This document shows positions 12,497-18,203 of a DNA stretch of 18,203 nt, in pieces (position 1 is the first letter of the stretch; the number at the start of each line of letters is the position of its first letter). This DNA comes from an uncultured Christensenella sp. Its GTDB lineage: Bacteria > Bacillota_A > Clostridia > Christensenellales > Borkfalkiaceae. The stretch is from positions 1 to 18,203 of the forward strand of contig CAJTTC010000025.1 in NCBI GenBank assembly GCA_910579295.1. The letters run 5' to 3'. The notes beneath the pieces were generated by a model. It was not told where the DNA came from and searched no databases. It worked only from the letters and a program-made list of their open reading frames with translations. The position numbers and the translations under genes are program-made.

Positions 12497-14056
12497 ATGG
12501 CAAATACAACAACAAAAAAATCAACAGGTACTAAGACTACCGCAAAAACAGCGGCTAAAACGACAACGAAGACTGCGACTGCCAAAACGGCAAAGCCCGC
12601 GGTTAAAAAGAGCGTAAAGGCAGAGGTTATCAAGCCCGAGGACAGAAAAAAAATTCTGTTCGTCGCTTCAGAAGCAACGCCCTTCATTCAGACGGGCGGT
12701 CTTGCCGAGGTAATCGGTTCGCTCTCGACGGCGCTTGCGGCAACAGGGAAGTTCGACGTAAGGGTAGTTGTTCCTCTCTATTCGGATATTAAGAAGGAAT
12801 ACAGGGACAAGTTTACATATTTAGGCAATCTCTACGTTCATCTCGCATGGCGTAATCAGTACTGCGGCGTATTCTCGTACGAAAAGGACGGCGTTATCTT
12901 CTACTTTATCGATAACGAGTTCTATTTTAAACGCCCCGGTTGCTACGGCTACTTTGACGACGGTGAAAGGTTTGCATTTTTCTCGCGCGCGGTGCTTGAA
13001 ATAATGCCTTTCCTTAACTTCTATCCCGAGGTTATGCACTGTCACGATTGGCAGTCCGCGCTTGCCGCAATTTATCTTAAAACCAATTATTGTTTCAGAC
13101 AGGAATACCAATTCATACGTTCCCTATTTACAATTCACAACATAGAATATCAGGGACAATATTCGTTGGATATTCTTTCGTCTCTCTTCGACATTTACGG
13201 TAAATATCAGTATCTTGTCGAGTACAACAATTCTATCAACCTTATGAAGGGCGCGATAGAGGTAAGCGAGAGGTTTTCGACCGTAAGTCCGAAGTATGCG
13301 GGCGAAATCAAAGACCCCTATTATGCGCACGGACTCGATCCCATTATCAGAAATAATCACTTCAAGCTGAGGGGAATTCTCAACGGAATCGACGACAAGG
13401 GCTATAACAGCGAGCTCGATACTCACCTGTTCGCCAACTTCACGCCCGAGGATATGTCGGGCAAGGCGGTGTGCAAGAGAGAACTTCAAAAAATGCTCAA
13501 TCTGCCCCAAAAACCCGATACGCCGATTATTTCTATGATTTCCCGCCTTGTTGCACACAAGGGGCTTGACCTCGTTACCAACGTAATAGAGGAGGTTTTA
13601 CAGGACGATGTGCAGCTTGTAATCCTCGGTACGGGCGACTATCAGTATGAATCGTACTTCCGCGACCTTGCAAGGAGATATCCCGACAAGGTGAGCGCAA
13701 ATATCGTATTCAACGGCGACTTGTCGAGGAAGATTTACTCGGGCTCTGACATTTTCTTAATGCCATCCAAATCAGAGCCGTGCGGACTTTCGCAGATGAT
13801 AGCGTGCAGATACGCTACCGTGCCCATTGTAAGGGAAACGGGCGGGCTGTACGACAGCATAAAGCCGCTTGAAAACGGATATACGTTCGCCAATTACAAC
13901 GCGCACGATATGCTCTACGTCATTCGCAAGGCGATAGAAGATTATAAAAATAAAGAAGAATGGGCAAAACTTAGATACAGAGCCGCCAAGACTGATTTCA
14001 GCTGGAACAAATCGGCTAAGGAGTACGAGGCGCTGTATTTGGAGATGCTTAAATAA
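12497..14056 (+). CDS. glgA: Glycogen synthase GlgA with a Lys/Thr/Ala-rich N-terminal tail
   Basis: A 519-residue GT5 glycogen synthase that extends chains from ADP-glucose. The conserved enzyme begins near residue 51 (KKILFVASEATPF). Its N-terminal Rossmann domain includes MHCHDWQSALAA and FTIHNIEYQG; the C-terminal domain has MISRLVAHKGLDL and SKSEPCGLSQM (Glu427). Two oddities are seen. Residues 2-46 form a low-complexity tail of Lys, Thr and Ala with 12 lysines and only one acidic residue, absent from standard GlgA of about 475 residues. The ADP-glucose motif, normally KTGGL, reads Gln65-TGGL here, so the usual substrate-binding lysine is missing. The start is fixed by AAAGGGGAAA just before ATG 12497, so the tail is genuinely in frame. 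The gene lies between glgD and glgP with 23-base gaps. Confidence 0.94.
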   Translation: MANTTTKKSTGTKTTAKTAAKTTTKTATAKTAKPAVKKSVKAEVIKPEDRKKILFVASEATPFIQTGGLAEVIGSLSTALAATGKFDVRVVVPLYSDIKKEYRDKFTYLGNLYVHLAWRNQYCGVFSYEKDGVIFYFIDNEFYFKRPGCYGYFDDGERFAFFSRAVLEIMPFLNFYPEVMHCHDWQSALAAIYLKTNYCFRQEYQFIRSLFTIHNIEYQGQYSLDILSSLFDIYGKYQYLVEYNNSINLMKGAIEVSERFSTVSPKYAGEIKDPYYAHGLDPIIRNNHFKLRGILNGIDDKGYNSELDTHLFANFTPEDMSGKAVCKRELQKMLNLPQKPDTPIISMISRLVAHKGLDLVTNVIEEVLQDDVQLVILGTGDYQYESYFRDLARRYPDKVSANIVFNGDLSRKIYSGSDIFLMPSKSEPCGLSQMIACRYATVPIVRETGGLYDSIKPLENGYTFANYNAHDMLYVIRKAIEDYKNKEEWAKLRYRAAKTDFSWNKSAKEYEALYLEMLK

Positions 14057-14079
14057 TATACAAATTACAGGAGAATATA

Positions 14080-16521
14080 ATGAGCTTAACTGCTATTACC
14101 GAAAAAGAAGTAAAGGAGCTTGTAAAGGGTAAACTTTCAAGATATTACGGCGTTGCGCCCACCGAAGCTTCCAAAGAACAACTTTACAGGGCTGTTGTCA
14201 TGTGCGTAAGGGATATCTTACTCGAAAAGAGACAACTTTTCCAAAAAAAGTGCAAGGCAAAACGTGCAAAAAGGGTCTATTATTTATGTATGGAGTTCCT
14301 TCTCGGACGCTCCCTTAAAAACAGCTTGTACAACCTGAGCGCAACCGACGCGTTCGCTAAGGCGGTTTCCTCGTACGGAAGCACGCTTGAGGAGCTGTAC
14401 GAACTTGAACCTGACGCAGGTTTGGGTAATGGCGGTCTGGGCAGGCTTGCGGCGTGTTTCCTCGACGCTCTTGCTTCGGGAAATTATCCCGCTATGGGTT
14501 ATTCGCTTCGCTACGAATACGGACTTTTCAAGCAAAAGATAGTCGACGGCTGGCAGATGGAGTTGCCCGACGTGTGGTTGCCCGGCGGCGAGGTATGGCT
14601 CACGCAGAGAACCGACAAGTCGTTCATTGTTCGTTTCAACGGTAAGGTTGAAGAGCAGTGGACGGAGAACGGAATGCAACTCAAATATTCCGACACTAAG
14701 GATATCGAAGCCGTCGCTTACGATATGATGATTTCGGGCAAGGACGGCGAAGCCGTTTCCGTTTTGCGACTTTGGAAAGCTAAGCCTTTGCAGGATTTTA
14801 ATATGAAGCTCTTCTCGCAGGGCGACTATTATCAGGCAATGACCGAGGATAACGACGCGGAGGTACTCACCAAGGTGCTTTATCCCGCCGACAATCACCT
14901 GAACGGAAAATCGCTAAGACTTAAACAGCAGTATTTCCTTTGCTCGGCGTCCATACAGAATATTGTCGAGGATCATCGCCACAGATACGGCAATTTAAAG
15001 GATTTGCCCAAATTGGCGGCAATTCACCTCAACGATACGCACCCCGCAATGGCTATTCCCGAGCTTATGAGAATACTTATTGACGAGTATTACTACGATT
15101 GGGACGAATCATGGGCTATCACTACGGCGACCTGCGCGTATACAAACCATACGGTATTAGCCGAGGCTCTCGAAACATGGTCTGAAGATCTGGTTGCGCG
15201 CATAGTGCCCAGAATACACTCTATTATTCAGGAGATTAACCGCAGACTATGCGAACAGCTCTGGAACAGATTTCCCGGAGAGTGGGCGAGAATTTCCAGA
15301 ATGGCGATTATCGAGCACGACCGTATAAAGATGGCTAACCTTTCGGTTTACGGCGGACACAGCGTAAACGGCGTTGCCGCTCTGCACAGCGAGATAATCA
15401 AAAAATCTGTTTTTAAAGATTTCTACGAATTTTCTCCCGAAAAGTTCACGAACGTAACAAACGGCATTGCTTACAGGCGGTGGCTCTGTCAGTCCAACCC
15501 CGAGCTCACTCAGCTTATTTGCGACTGTATAGGCGACGGCTTTGTGCACGACAGTATGCAGCTTGCCGAGTTCAAGAAGTTCGAGGACGATACGACCGTC
15601 TTGAAGCGCCTTGAAGAGATAAAGGCAATAAAGAAAAAGCAGTTTGTTGACTACGCGTTAAAAAAACAGGGCTTCGTAATCAATCCCGATTCGATTTTCG
15701 ACACGCAGGCAAAGAGATTGCACGAGTATAAGCGTCAGCTTTTGAACGTGCTCAATATCATTGATTTATATCTCGATTTGCAGGAAAACCCCGATATGAA
15801 TATGCAGCCCAAGACTTTTATCTTCGGCGCAAAGGCAGCTCCGGGTTATTCAATGGCAAAGCAGATAATAAAACTCATAAACTATCTTTCTGCGGATATA
15901 AGGAAAAATCCCAAGATAAACGAAAAACTAAACGTCGTTTATATGGAGGATTATAACGTAACTATGTCCGAAAAGCTTATGCCCGCTTCGGAGGTGTCCG
16001 AGCAGATTTCTCTTGCGGGCAAGGAAGCCAGCGGTACGGGCAATATGAAGTTTATGATTAACGGCGCGCTTACCATAGGCACGCTCGACGGTGCAAACGT
16101 TGAAATGGCGCAGGCTGTCGGCGAAGAAAATATCTTCATTTTCGGTCTTAAAGCGAACGAGGTTGACGATATCTGGCGCTCGGGTTACAGTTCTTCAAAG
16201 TACTACAACGATTCCCCTAAGCTGAGAAGAATTGTTGAGGCGCTTATTATAGGCTTTAACGGACAGTCTTTCTCCGATATGGCAAACTACCTTCTTACGG
16301 GCAGTCCCGTTGCCGATCCTTATATGTGTATGGCGGATTTCGTTACGTACAGCAGAACGCAACACGACATTTCCGACTTGTACGTAAGCGACAAGATGAA
16401 ATGGAATAAGATGTCCCTTAGAAATATAGCGGCTTCGGGCTTCTTCTCGGCAGACAGAAGCATAAAGGAATACGCCGAAAATATTTGGGATTTAAAGCCT
16501 CAGGGTAAAAACGACAAGTAA
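14080..16521 (+). CDS. glgP: Glycogen phosphorylase GlgP
   Basis: An 813-residue GT35 alpha-glucan phosphorylase of usual length. Marks include YLCMEFLLGRSLKNSLYNL near 67-85, ELEPDAGLGNGGLGRLAACF near 108-127, AIHLNDTHPAMAIPEL, TNGIAYRRWL, AKRLHEYKRQLLN and EASGTGNMKFMINGALTIGTLDGANVEM, in which Lys657 carries the pyridoxal phosphate. It releases glucose-1-phosphate from the non-reducing ends of glycogen. As the last gene of glgBCDAP (23 bases after glgA, AGGAGA five bases before ATG), it places breakdown and synthesis under one transcript, so control is probably at enzyme level. A strong terminator follows 15 bases beyond the stop. No debranching enzyme (glgX or pullulanase) is present in this cluster, so that function must be encoded elsewhere. 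Confidence 0.97.
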   Translation: MSLTAITEKEVKELVKGKLSRYYGVAPTEASKEQLYRAVVMCVRDILLEKRQLFQKKCKAKRAKRVYYLCMEFLLGRSLKNSLYNLSATDAFAKAVSSYGSTLEELYELEPDAGLGNGGLGRLAACFLDALASGNYPAMGYSLRYEYGLFKQKIVDGWQMELPDVWLPGGEVWLTQRTDKSFIVRFNGKVEEQWTENGMQLKYSDTKDIEAVAYDMMISGKDGEAVSVLRLWKAKPLQDFNMKLFSQGDYYQAMTEDNDAEVLTKVLYPADNHLNGKSLRLKQQYFLCSASIQNIVEDHRHRYGNLKDLPKLAAIHLNDTHPAMAIPELMRILIDEYYYDWDESWAITTATCAYTNHTVLAEALETWSEDLVARIVPRIHSIIQEINRRLCEQLWNRFPGEWARISRMAIIEHDRIKMANLSVYGGHSVNGVAALHSEIIKKSVFKDFYEFSPEKFTNVTNGIAYRRWLCQSNPELTQLICDCIGDGFVHDSMQLAEFKKFEDDTTVLKRLEEIKAIKKKQFVDYALKKQGFVINPDSIFDTQAKRLHEYKRQLLNVLNIIDLYLDLQENPDMNMQPKTFIFGAKAAPGYSMAKQIIKLINYLSADIRKNPKINEKLNVVYMEDYNVTMSEKLMPASEVSEQISLAGKEASGTGNMKFMINGALTIGTLDGANVEMAQAVGEENIFIFGLKANEVDDIWRSGYSSSKYYNDSPKLRRIVEALIIGFNGQSFSDMANYLLTGSPVADPYMCMADFVTYSRTQHDISDLYVSDKMKWNKMSLRNIAASGFFSADRSIKEYAENIWDLKPQGKNDK

Positions 16522-16535
16522 AATAAACAATTTGA

Positions 16536-16571
16536 GGGGACGGCGATTGTCATTTGCCGTCTCCTTTTTTT
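16536..16571 (+). terminator. Intrinsic terminator of the glycogen operon
   Basis: GGGGACGGC (16536-16544) pairs with GCCGTCTCC (16556-16564), nine pairs with one G-T wobble, around an 11-base loop, followed by seven Ts. This is a strong Rho-independent terminator. Confidence 0.92.
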
Positions 16572-16584
16572 GATAGTTTCAAAC

Positions 16585-16613
16585 TTGACAACAAAGTCGG
16601 ATAGATGTAGAAT
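16585..16613 (+). promoter_or_regulatory. Promoter of the PAP2 gene, predicting a leaderless message
   Basis: TTGACA (16585-16590), exactly 17 bases, TAGAAT (16608-16613). With the usual six to seven base distance, transcription would start at or next to the ATG at 16621, and no ribosome binding site precedes that ATG. Confidence 0.7.
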
Positions 16614-16620
16614 TTAATAT

Positions 16621-17223
16621 ATGGATATACAGATTTTAAAGTGGGTGCATGAGGTTTTCCATTCTCAAACGTGGCTCAACTACATAATGAAATACATTAC
16701 GTATATAGGTGAGTTCGGGGCGGGCGCAATTTTGTGCGCGTTAATATTGCTCATTTTTAAAAAGACGAGGTGGGCGGGAGTAGCCGTTGCCGTTGCGTGC
16801 GTTCTGGACGTGCTTATCGTAAACGTCATTTTAAAATTGAGCGTAAACAGAGCGCGCCCGTGGCAAACCTATCCCGATTTGGGTTTTCAGGAATTTCACC
16901 GTCTGATAGGGGTAAGAGAGCCTACCGACTCGTCGTTTCCTTCGGGGCATACGGCGGCGTTGTTTGCGGCGGCTGTTGCGCTTATTATGTTCTACAAAGT
17001 AAAGGGATTACCTGCGCTTGCCGTTGCGATACTAGTAGCCGTTTCAAGAATTTATCTGTGTATGCATTATCCTACCGACGTTTTGGGCGGGATAATAATT
17101 GGCTCGGCGTGCGGCGTCGGCGGTTATTTCTTAATGAAATTGGCTAAAAAAATATTCTTGCAGAAATTCTGTAAGAAATCGGAGCAGGAGGAAACCGTTG
17201 AAGCTCCGCCCGAAAATCAGTAA
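16621..17223 (+). CDS. PAP2-family membrane phosphatase
   Basis: A 200-residue integral membrane protein with all three signature motifs of the PAP2 superfamily: KLSVNRARP (K-x6-RP, about 72-80), SFPSGHTA (about 105-112) and SRIYLCMHYPTD (SR-x5-H-x3-D, about 141-152). Hydrophobic helices are seen near 30-48, 53-72, 110-127, 130-146 and 154-174. The tail from about 185 is charged and Glu-rich. These enzymes remove phosphate from lipid phosphates or undecaprenyl pyrophosphate at the membrane; the substrate cannot be decided from sequence, with undecaprenyl pyrophosphate or phosphatidylglycerol phosphate the likely choices. It is a single gene with its own promoter between two terminators. There is no recognisable Shine-Dalgarno sequence, and the promoter position suggests leaderless translation. 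Confidence 0.9.
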   Translation: MDIQILKWVHEVFHSQTWLNYIMKYITYIGEFGAGAILCALILLIFKKTRWAGVAVAVACVLDVLIVNVILKLSVNRARPWQTYPDLGFQEFHRLIGVREPTDSSFPSGHTAALFAAAVALIMFYKVKGLPALAVAILVAVSRIYLCMHYPTDVLGGIIIGSACGVGGYFLMKLAKKIFLQKFCKKSEQEETVEAPPENQ

Positions 17224-17238
17224 TTTGAAATCATTACG

Positions 17239-17296
17239 AAAAATGCCGTATTGCTTTATCGGGTATTATACCACGAAAACAGTACGGCATTTTTTT
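17239..17296 (+). terminator. Bidirectional terminator after the PAP2 gene
   Basis: AAAAATGCCGTA (17239-17250) and TACGGCATTTTT (17283-17294) form a perfect 12-bp stem with a T-run of seven on the plus strand and A-rich flank on the other. The loop contains a small GGTA-tta-TACC hairpin. It marks the end of the metabolic block. Confidence 0.85.
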
Positions 17297-17325
17297 GTTA
17301 AAGCCATATTTTGTCGAATTAGGGC

Positions 17326-17354
17326 TTGCTAATTTTTATACTTTTTGCTATACT
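17326..17354 (+). promoter_or_regulatory. Promoter of the candidate non-coding RNA
   Basis: TTGCTA (17326-17331), exactly 17 bases, TATACT (17349-17354). The predicted start, 17361 or 17362, coincides with the first base of the 18-bp inverted repeat, which supports a dedicated RNA gene. Confidence 0.55.
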
Positions 17355-17360
17355 TATATA

Positions 17361-17567
17361 GCCAAACTAATTTAATATAAACTGGGCAAAGAGGCTTTTT
17401 TTATTTTAAGGCTTTATTTTTGCTATGTTTTCTCATACTGAATTTGATAAAAACGCAAATTCCCCCTATGAGAAGATATAGCGATCTTTGTCATATTAAA
17501 TTAGTTTGGCGACTATCGGGATAGCGTTTTTTGTGCGCTTACTTCGGTAGGCGCGCTTTTTATTTTT
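17361..17567 (+). ncRNA. Candidate structured non-coding RNA upstream of the methyltransferase
   Basis: The 355-base gap before the methyltransferase gene holds a long hairpin of at least five stacked helices. The outer stem is 18 perfect pairs (17361-17378 with 17493-17510). Then come CAAAGA/TCTTTG (17387-17392, 17485-17490), GCTAT/ATAGC (17422-17426, 17478-17482), TTCTCATA/TATGAGAA (17430-17437, 17467-17474) and GAATTTG/CAAATTC (17440-17446, 17456-17462) with a 9-base loop. A 29-base U-rich bulge on the 5' side holds two AGGCTTT copies. Two tandem terminator hairpins follow (17510-17532 and 17533-17567). No ORF or ribosome binding site of note is inside. It could be a regulatory RNA, a 5' attenuator of the methyltransferase gene or a mobile DNA repeat; the promoter and terminators favour an RNA. 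It matches no family I recognise. Confidence 0.55.
17510..17567 (+). terminator. Tandem intrinsic terminators just before the methyltransferase gene
   Basis: The first is CG-a-CTAT-CGGG-ATAG-CG followed by six Ts (17510-17532). The second is a 10-bp stem (17533-17542 with 17547-17556) closed by a C(TTCG)G tetraloop, followed by TTTTTATTTTT. The last T is directly next to the AGAGG ribosome binding site at 17568-17572, so read-through would be needed to express the downstream gene from this promoter. Confidence 0.85.
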
Positions 17568-17578
17568 AGAGGTTCAGT

Positions 17579-18203
17579 ATGGCAACAAAAACTTTAAGTA
17601 ATGCAAAGAAAGCAAAAGCTGACGAGTTCTTTACTCAATTAGCTGATATTGAAAATGAGTTAAAGCATTATAAAGAATATTTTAAAAATAAGGTCATTTT
17701 TTGTAATTGTGATGACCCTTATGAAAGCAATTTTTTTAAATATTTTGCTATGAATTTCAACTTTTTAGGTGTAAAAAAGTTGATTGCTACTTGTTATGAT
17801 AGTTCGCCTATTGCTTATACTCAATTGTCATTTATAGGAAAGGATAGAACTACGCAAAATAAAAATCGTAGGGCATATAAAATTGAAATAAGCGAGGTTG
17901 AAGATTACAACCGAGATGGCGCAGTCGACCTTTCTGACGTTGAATATCTTTTACATAACAAAGAAAATACATTAACACTCTTAAAAGGTGATGGAGATTT
18001 TCGCTCGGAAGAGTGTGTGGAACTTTTGAAAGAAGCTGATATTGTTGTTACAAATCCGCCGTTTTCATTGTTTAGAGAATACATTGCGCAGCTTGTTGAA
18101 TATAATAAAAAATTTATTATTATAGGTAATCAAAACGCGATAACTTATAAAGAAGTATTTAAGCTGTTTAAAGAAAATAAGATTTGGCTTGGATATAAAT
18201 GTG
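17579..18203 (+). CDS. EcoRI-family adenine-specific DNA methyltransferase (partial, C-terminus beyond the window)
   Basis: The first 208 codons are visible, open to the window edge. Start ATG 17579 follows AGAGG by six bases. Residues about 8-50 (AKKAKADEFFTQLADIENELKHYKEYF, then VIFCNCDDPYESNFFKYF) and the catalytic motif IV Asn159-Pro-Pro-Phe followed by SLFREYIAQL match adenine-specific methyltransferases of the EcoRI modification family. They transfer a methyl group from S-adenosylmethionine to adenine N6 in DNA. Residues 109-120 have an EF-hand/dockerin-like calcium loop, D-x-N-x-D-G-x-x-D-x-x-D. The C-terminal part of the protein is beyond the window. The gene is visibly AT-richer than the glg and adhE genes, as is its upstream region, which suggests acquisition. 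A restriction endonuclease gene may follow outside the window. The target sequence cannot be predicted. Confidence 0.85.
   Translation, partial: MATKTLSNAKKAKADEFFTQLADIENELKHYKEYFKNKVIFCNCDDPYESNFFKYFAMNFNFLGVKKLIATCYDSSPIAYTQLSFIGKDRTTQNKNRRAYKIEISEVEDYNRDGAVDLSDVEYLLHNKENTLTLLKGDGDFRSEECVELLKEADIVVTNPPFSLFREYIAQLVEYNKKFIIIGNQNAITYKEVFKLFKENKIWLGYKC

Noticed and set aside
17361..17510. MITE insertion defined by the 18-bp terminal inverted repeats
   Set aside because: The flanking bases (TATATA on the left, GACTAT on the right) do not form a target-site duplication, and only one copy is seen here. It is not excluded without a genome search.
17361..17567. 6S RNA, retron msr-msd or tracrRNA as the identity of the structured RNA
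   Set aside because: The central bulge is one-sided, unlike 6S RNA. No reverse transcriptase, Cas gene or repeat array is nearby. The remaining sequence shows no family signature I can recognise.
1..18203. CRISPR array or insertion sequence
   Set aside because: No set of regularly spaced direct repeats and no transposase gene is visible anywhere in the window.

Overview
The window looks like a chromosomal segment from a fermentative member of the Bacillota, class Clostridia, probably an uncultured gut-type lineage. This placement is inferred from the glgB-C-D-A-P order with a GlgD subunit, the fused AdhE, the AGGAG-type ribosome binding sites and the TTGACA/TATAAT promoters. No species can be named from the sequence alone.

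There are three zones. Zone 1 (1 to about 4430) is the end of an integrated element. Genes on the minus strand are a truncated sigma-like gene, a 53-residue zinc ribbon, a membrane-anchored Acg-type nitroreductase and a TetR repressor with a twin-operator promoter. On the plus strand, a large serine recombinase is preceded by a long, highly structured leader. The recombinase gene runs into the 3' end of a convergent tRNA-Leu(CAG) gene, and its stop codon falls in the anticodon loop. This points to integration of an ICE or IME at the tRNA; the other end of the element is outside the window.

Zone 2 (about 4498 to 17296) is host metabolism. A promoter drives adhE and a small APH/choline-kinase-fold gene. 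A tight operon then encodes glycogen metabolism: branching enzyme (GlgB), ADP-glucose pyrophosphorylase and its degenerate partner (GlgC, GlgD), glycogen synthase (GlgA) and glycogen phosphorylase (GlgP). GlgC/GlgD make ADP-glucose, GlgA elongates, GlgB branches, and GlgP releases glucose-1-phosphate for glycolysis, whose reducing equivalents AdhE can discharge as ethanol. The operon ends in a strong terminator. A PAP2 lipid phosphatase follows, with a promoter placed so that its mRNA would be leaderless.

Zone 3 (about 17300 to the end) is visibly more AT-rich. It holds a candidate non-coding RNA gene (promoter, a long five-helix hairpin, tandem terminators), followed by the first 208 codons of an EcoRI-family adenine methyltransferase cut by the window edge. 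This may be the start of a restriction-modification or defence island. The most interesting unexplained items are this RNA, the structured recombinase leader with mutually exclusive helices, the recombinase/tRNA attachment junction, and a glycogen synthase with a Lys/Thr/Ala-rich tail and an altered substrate motif.
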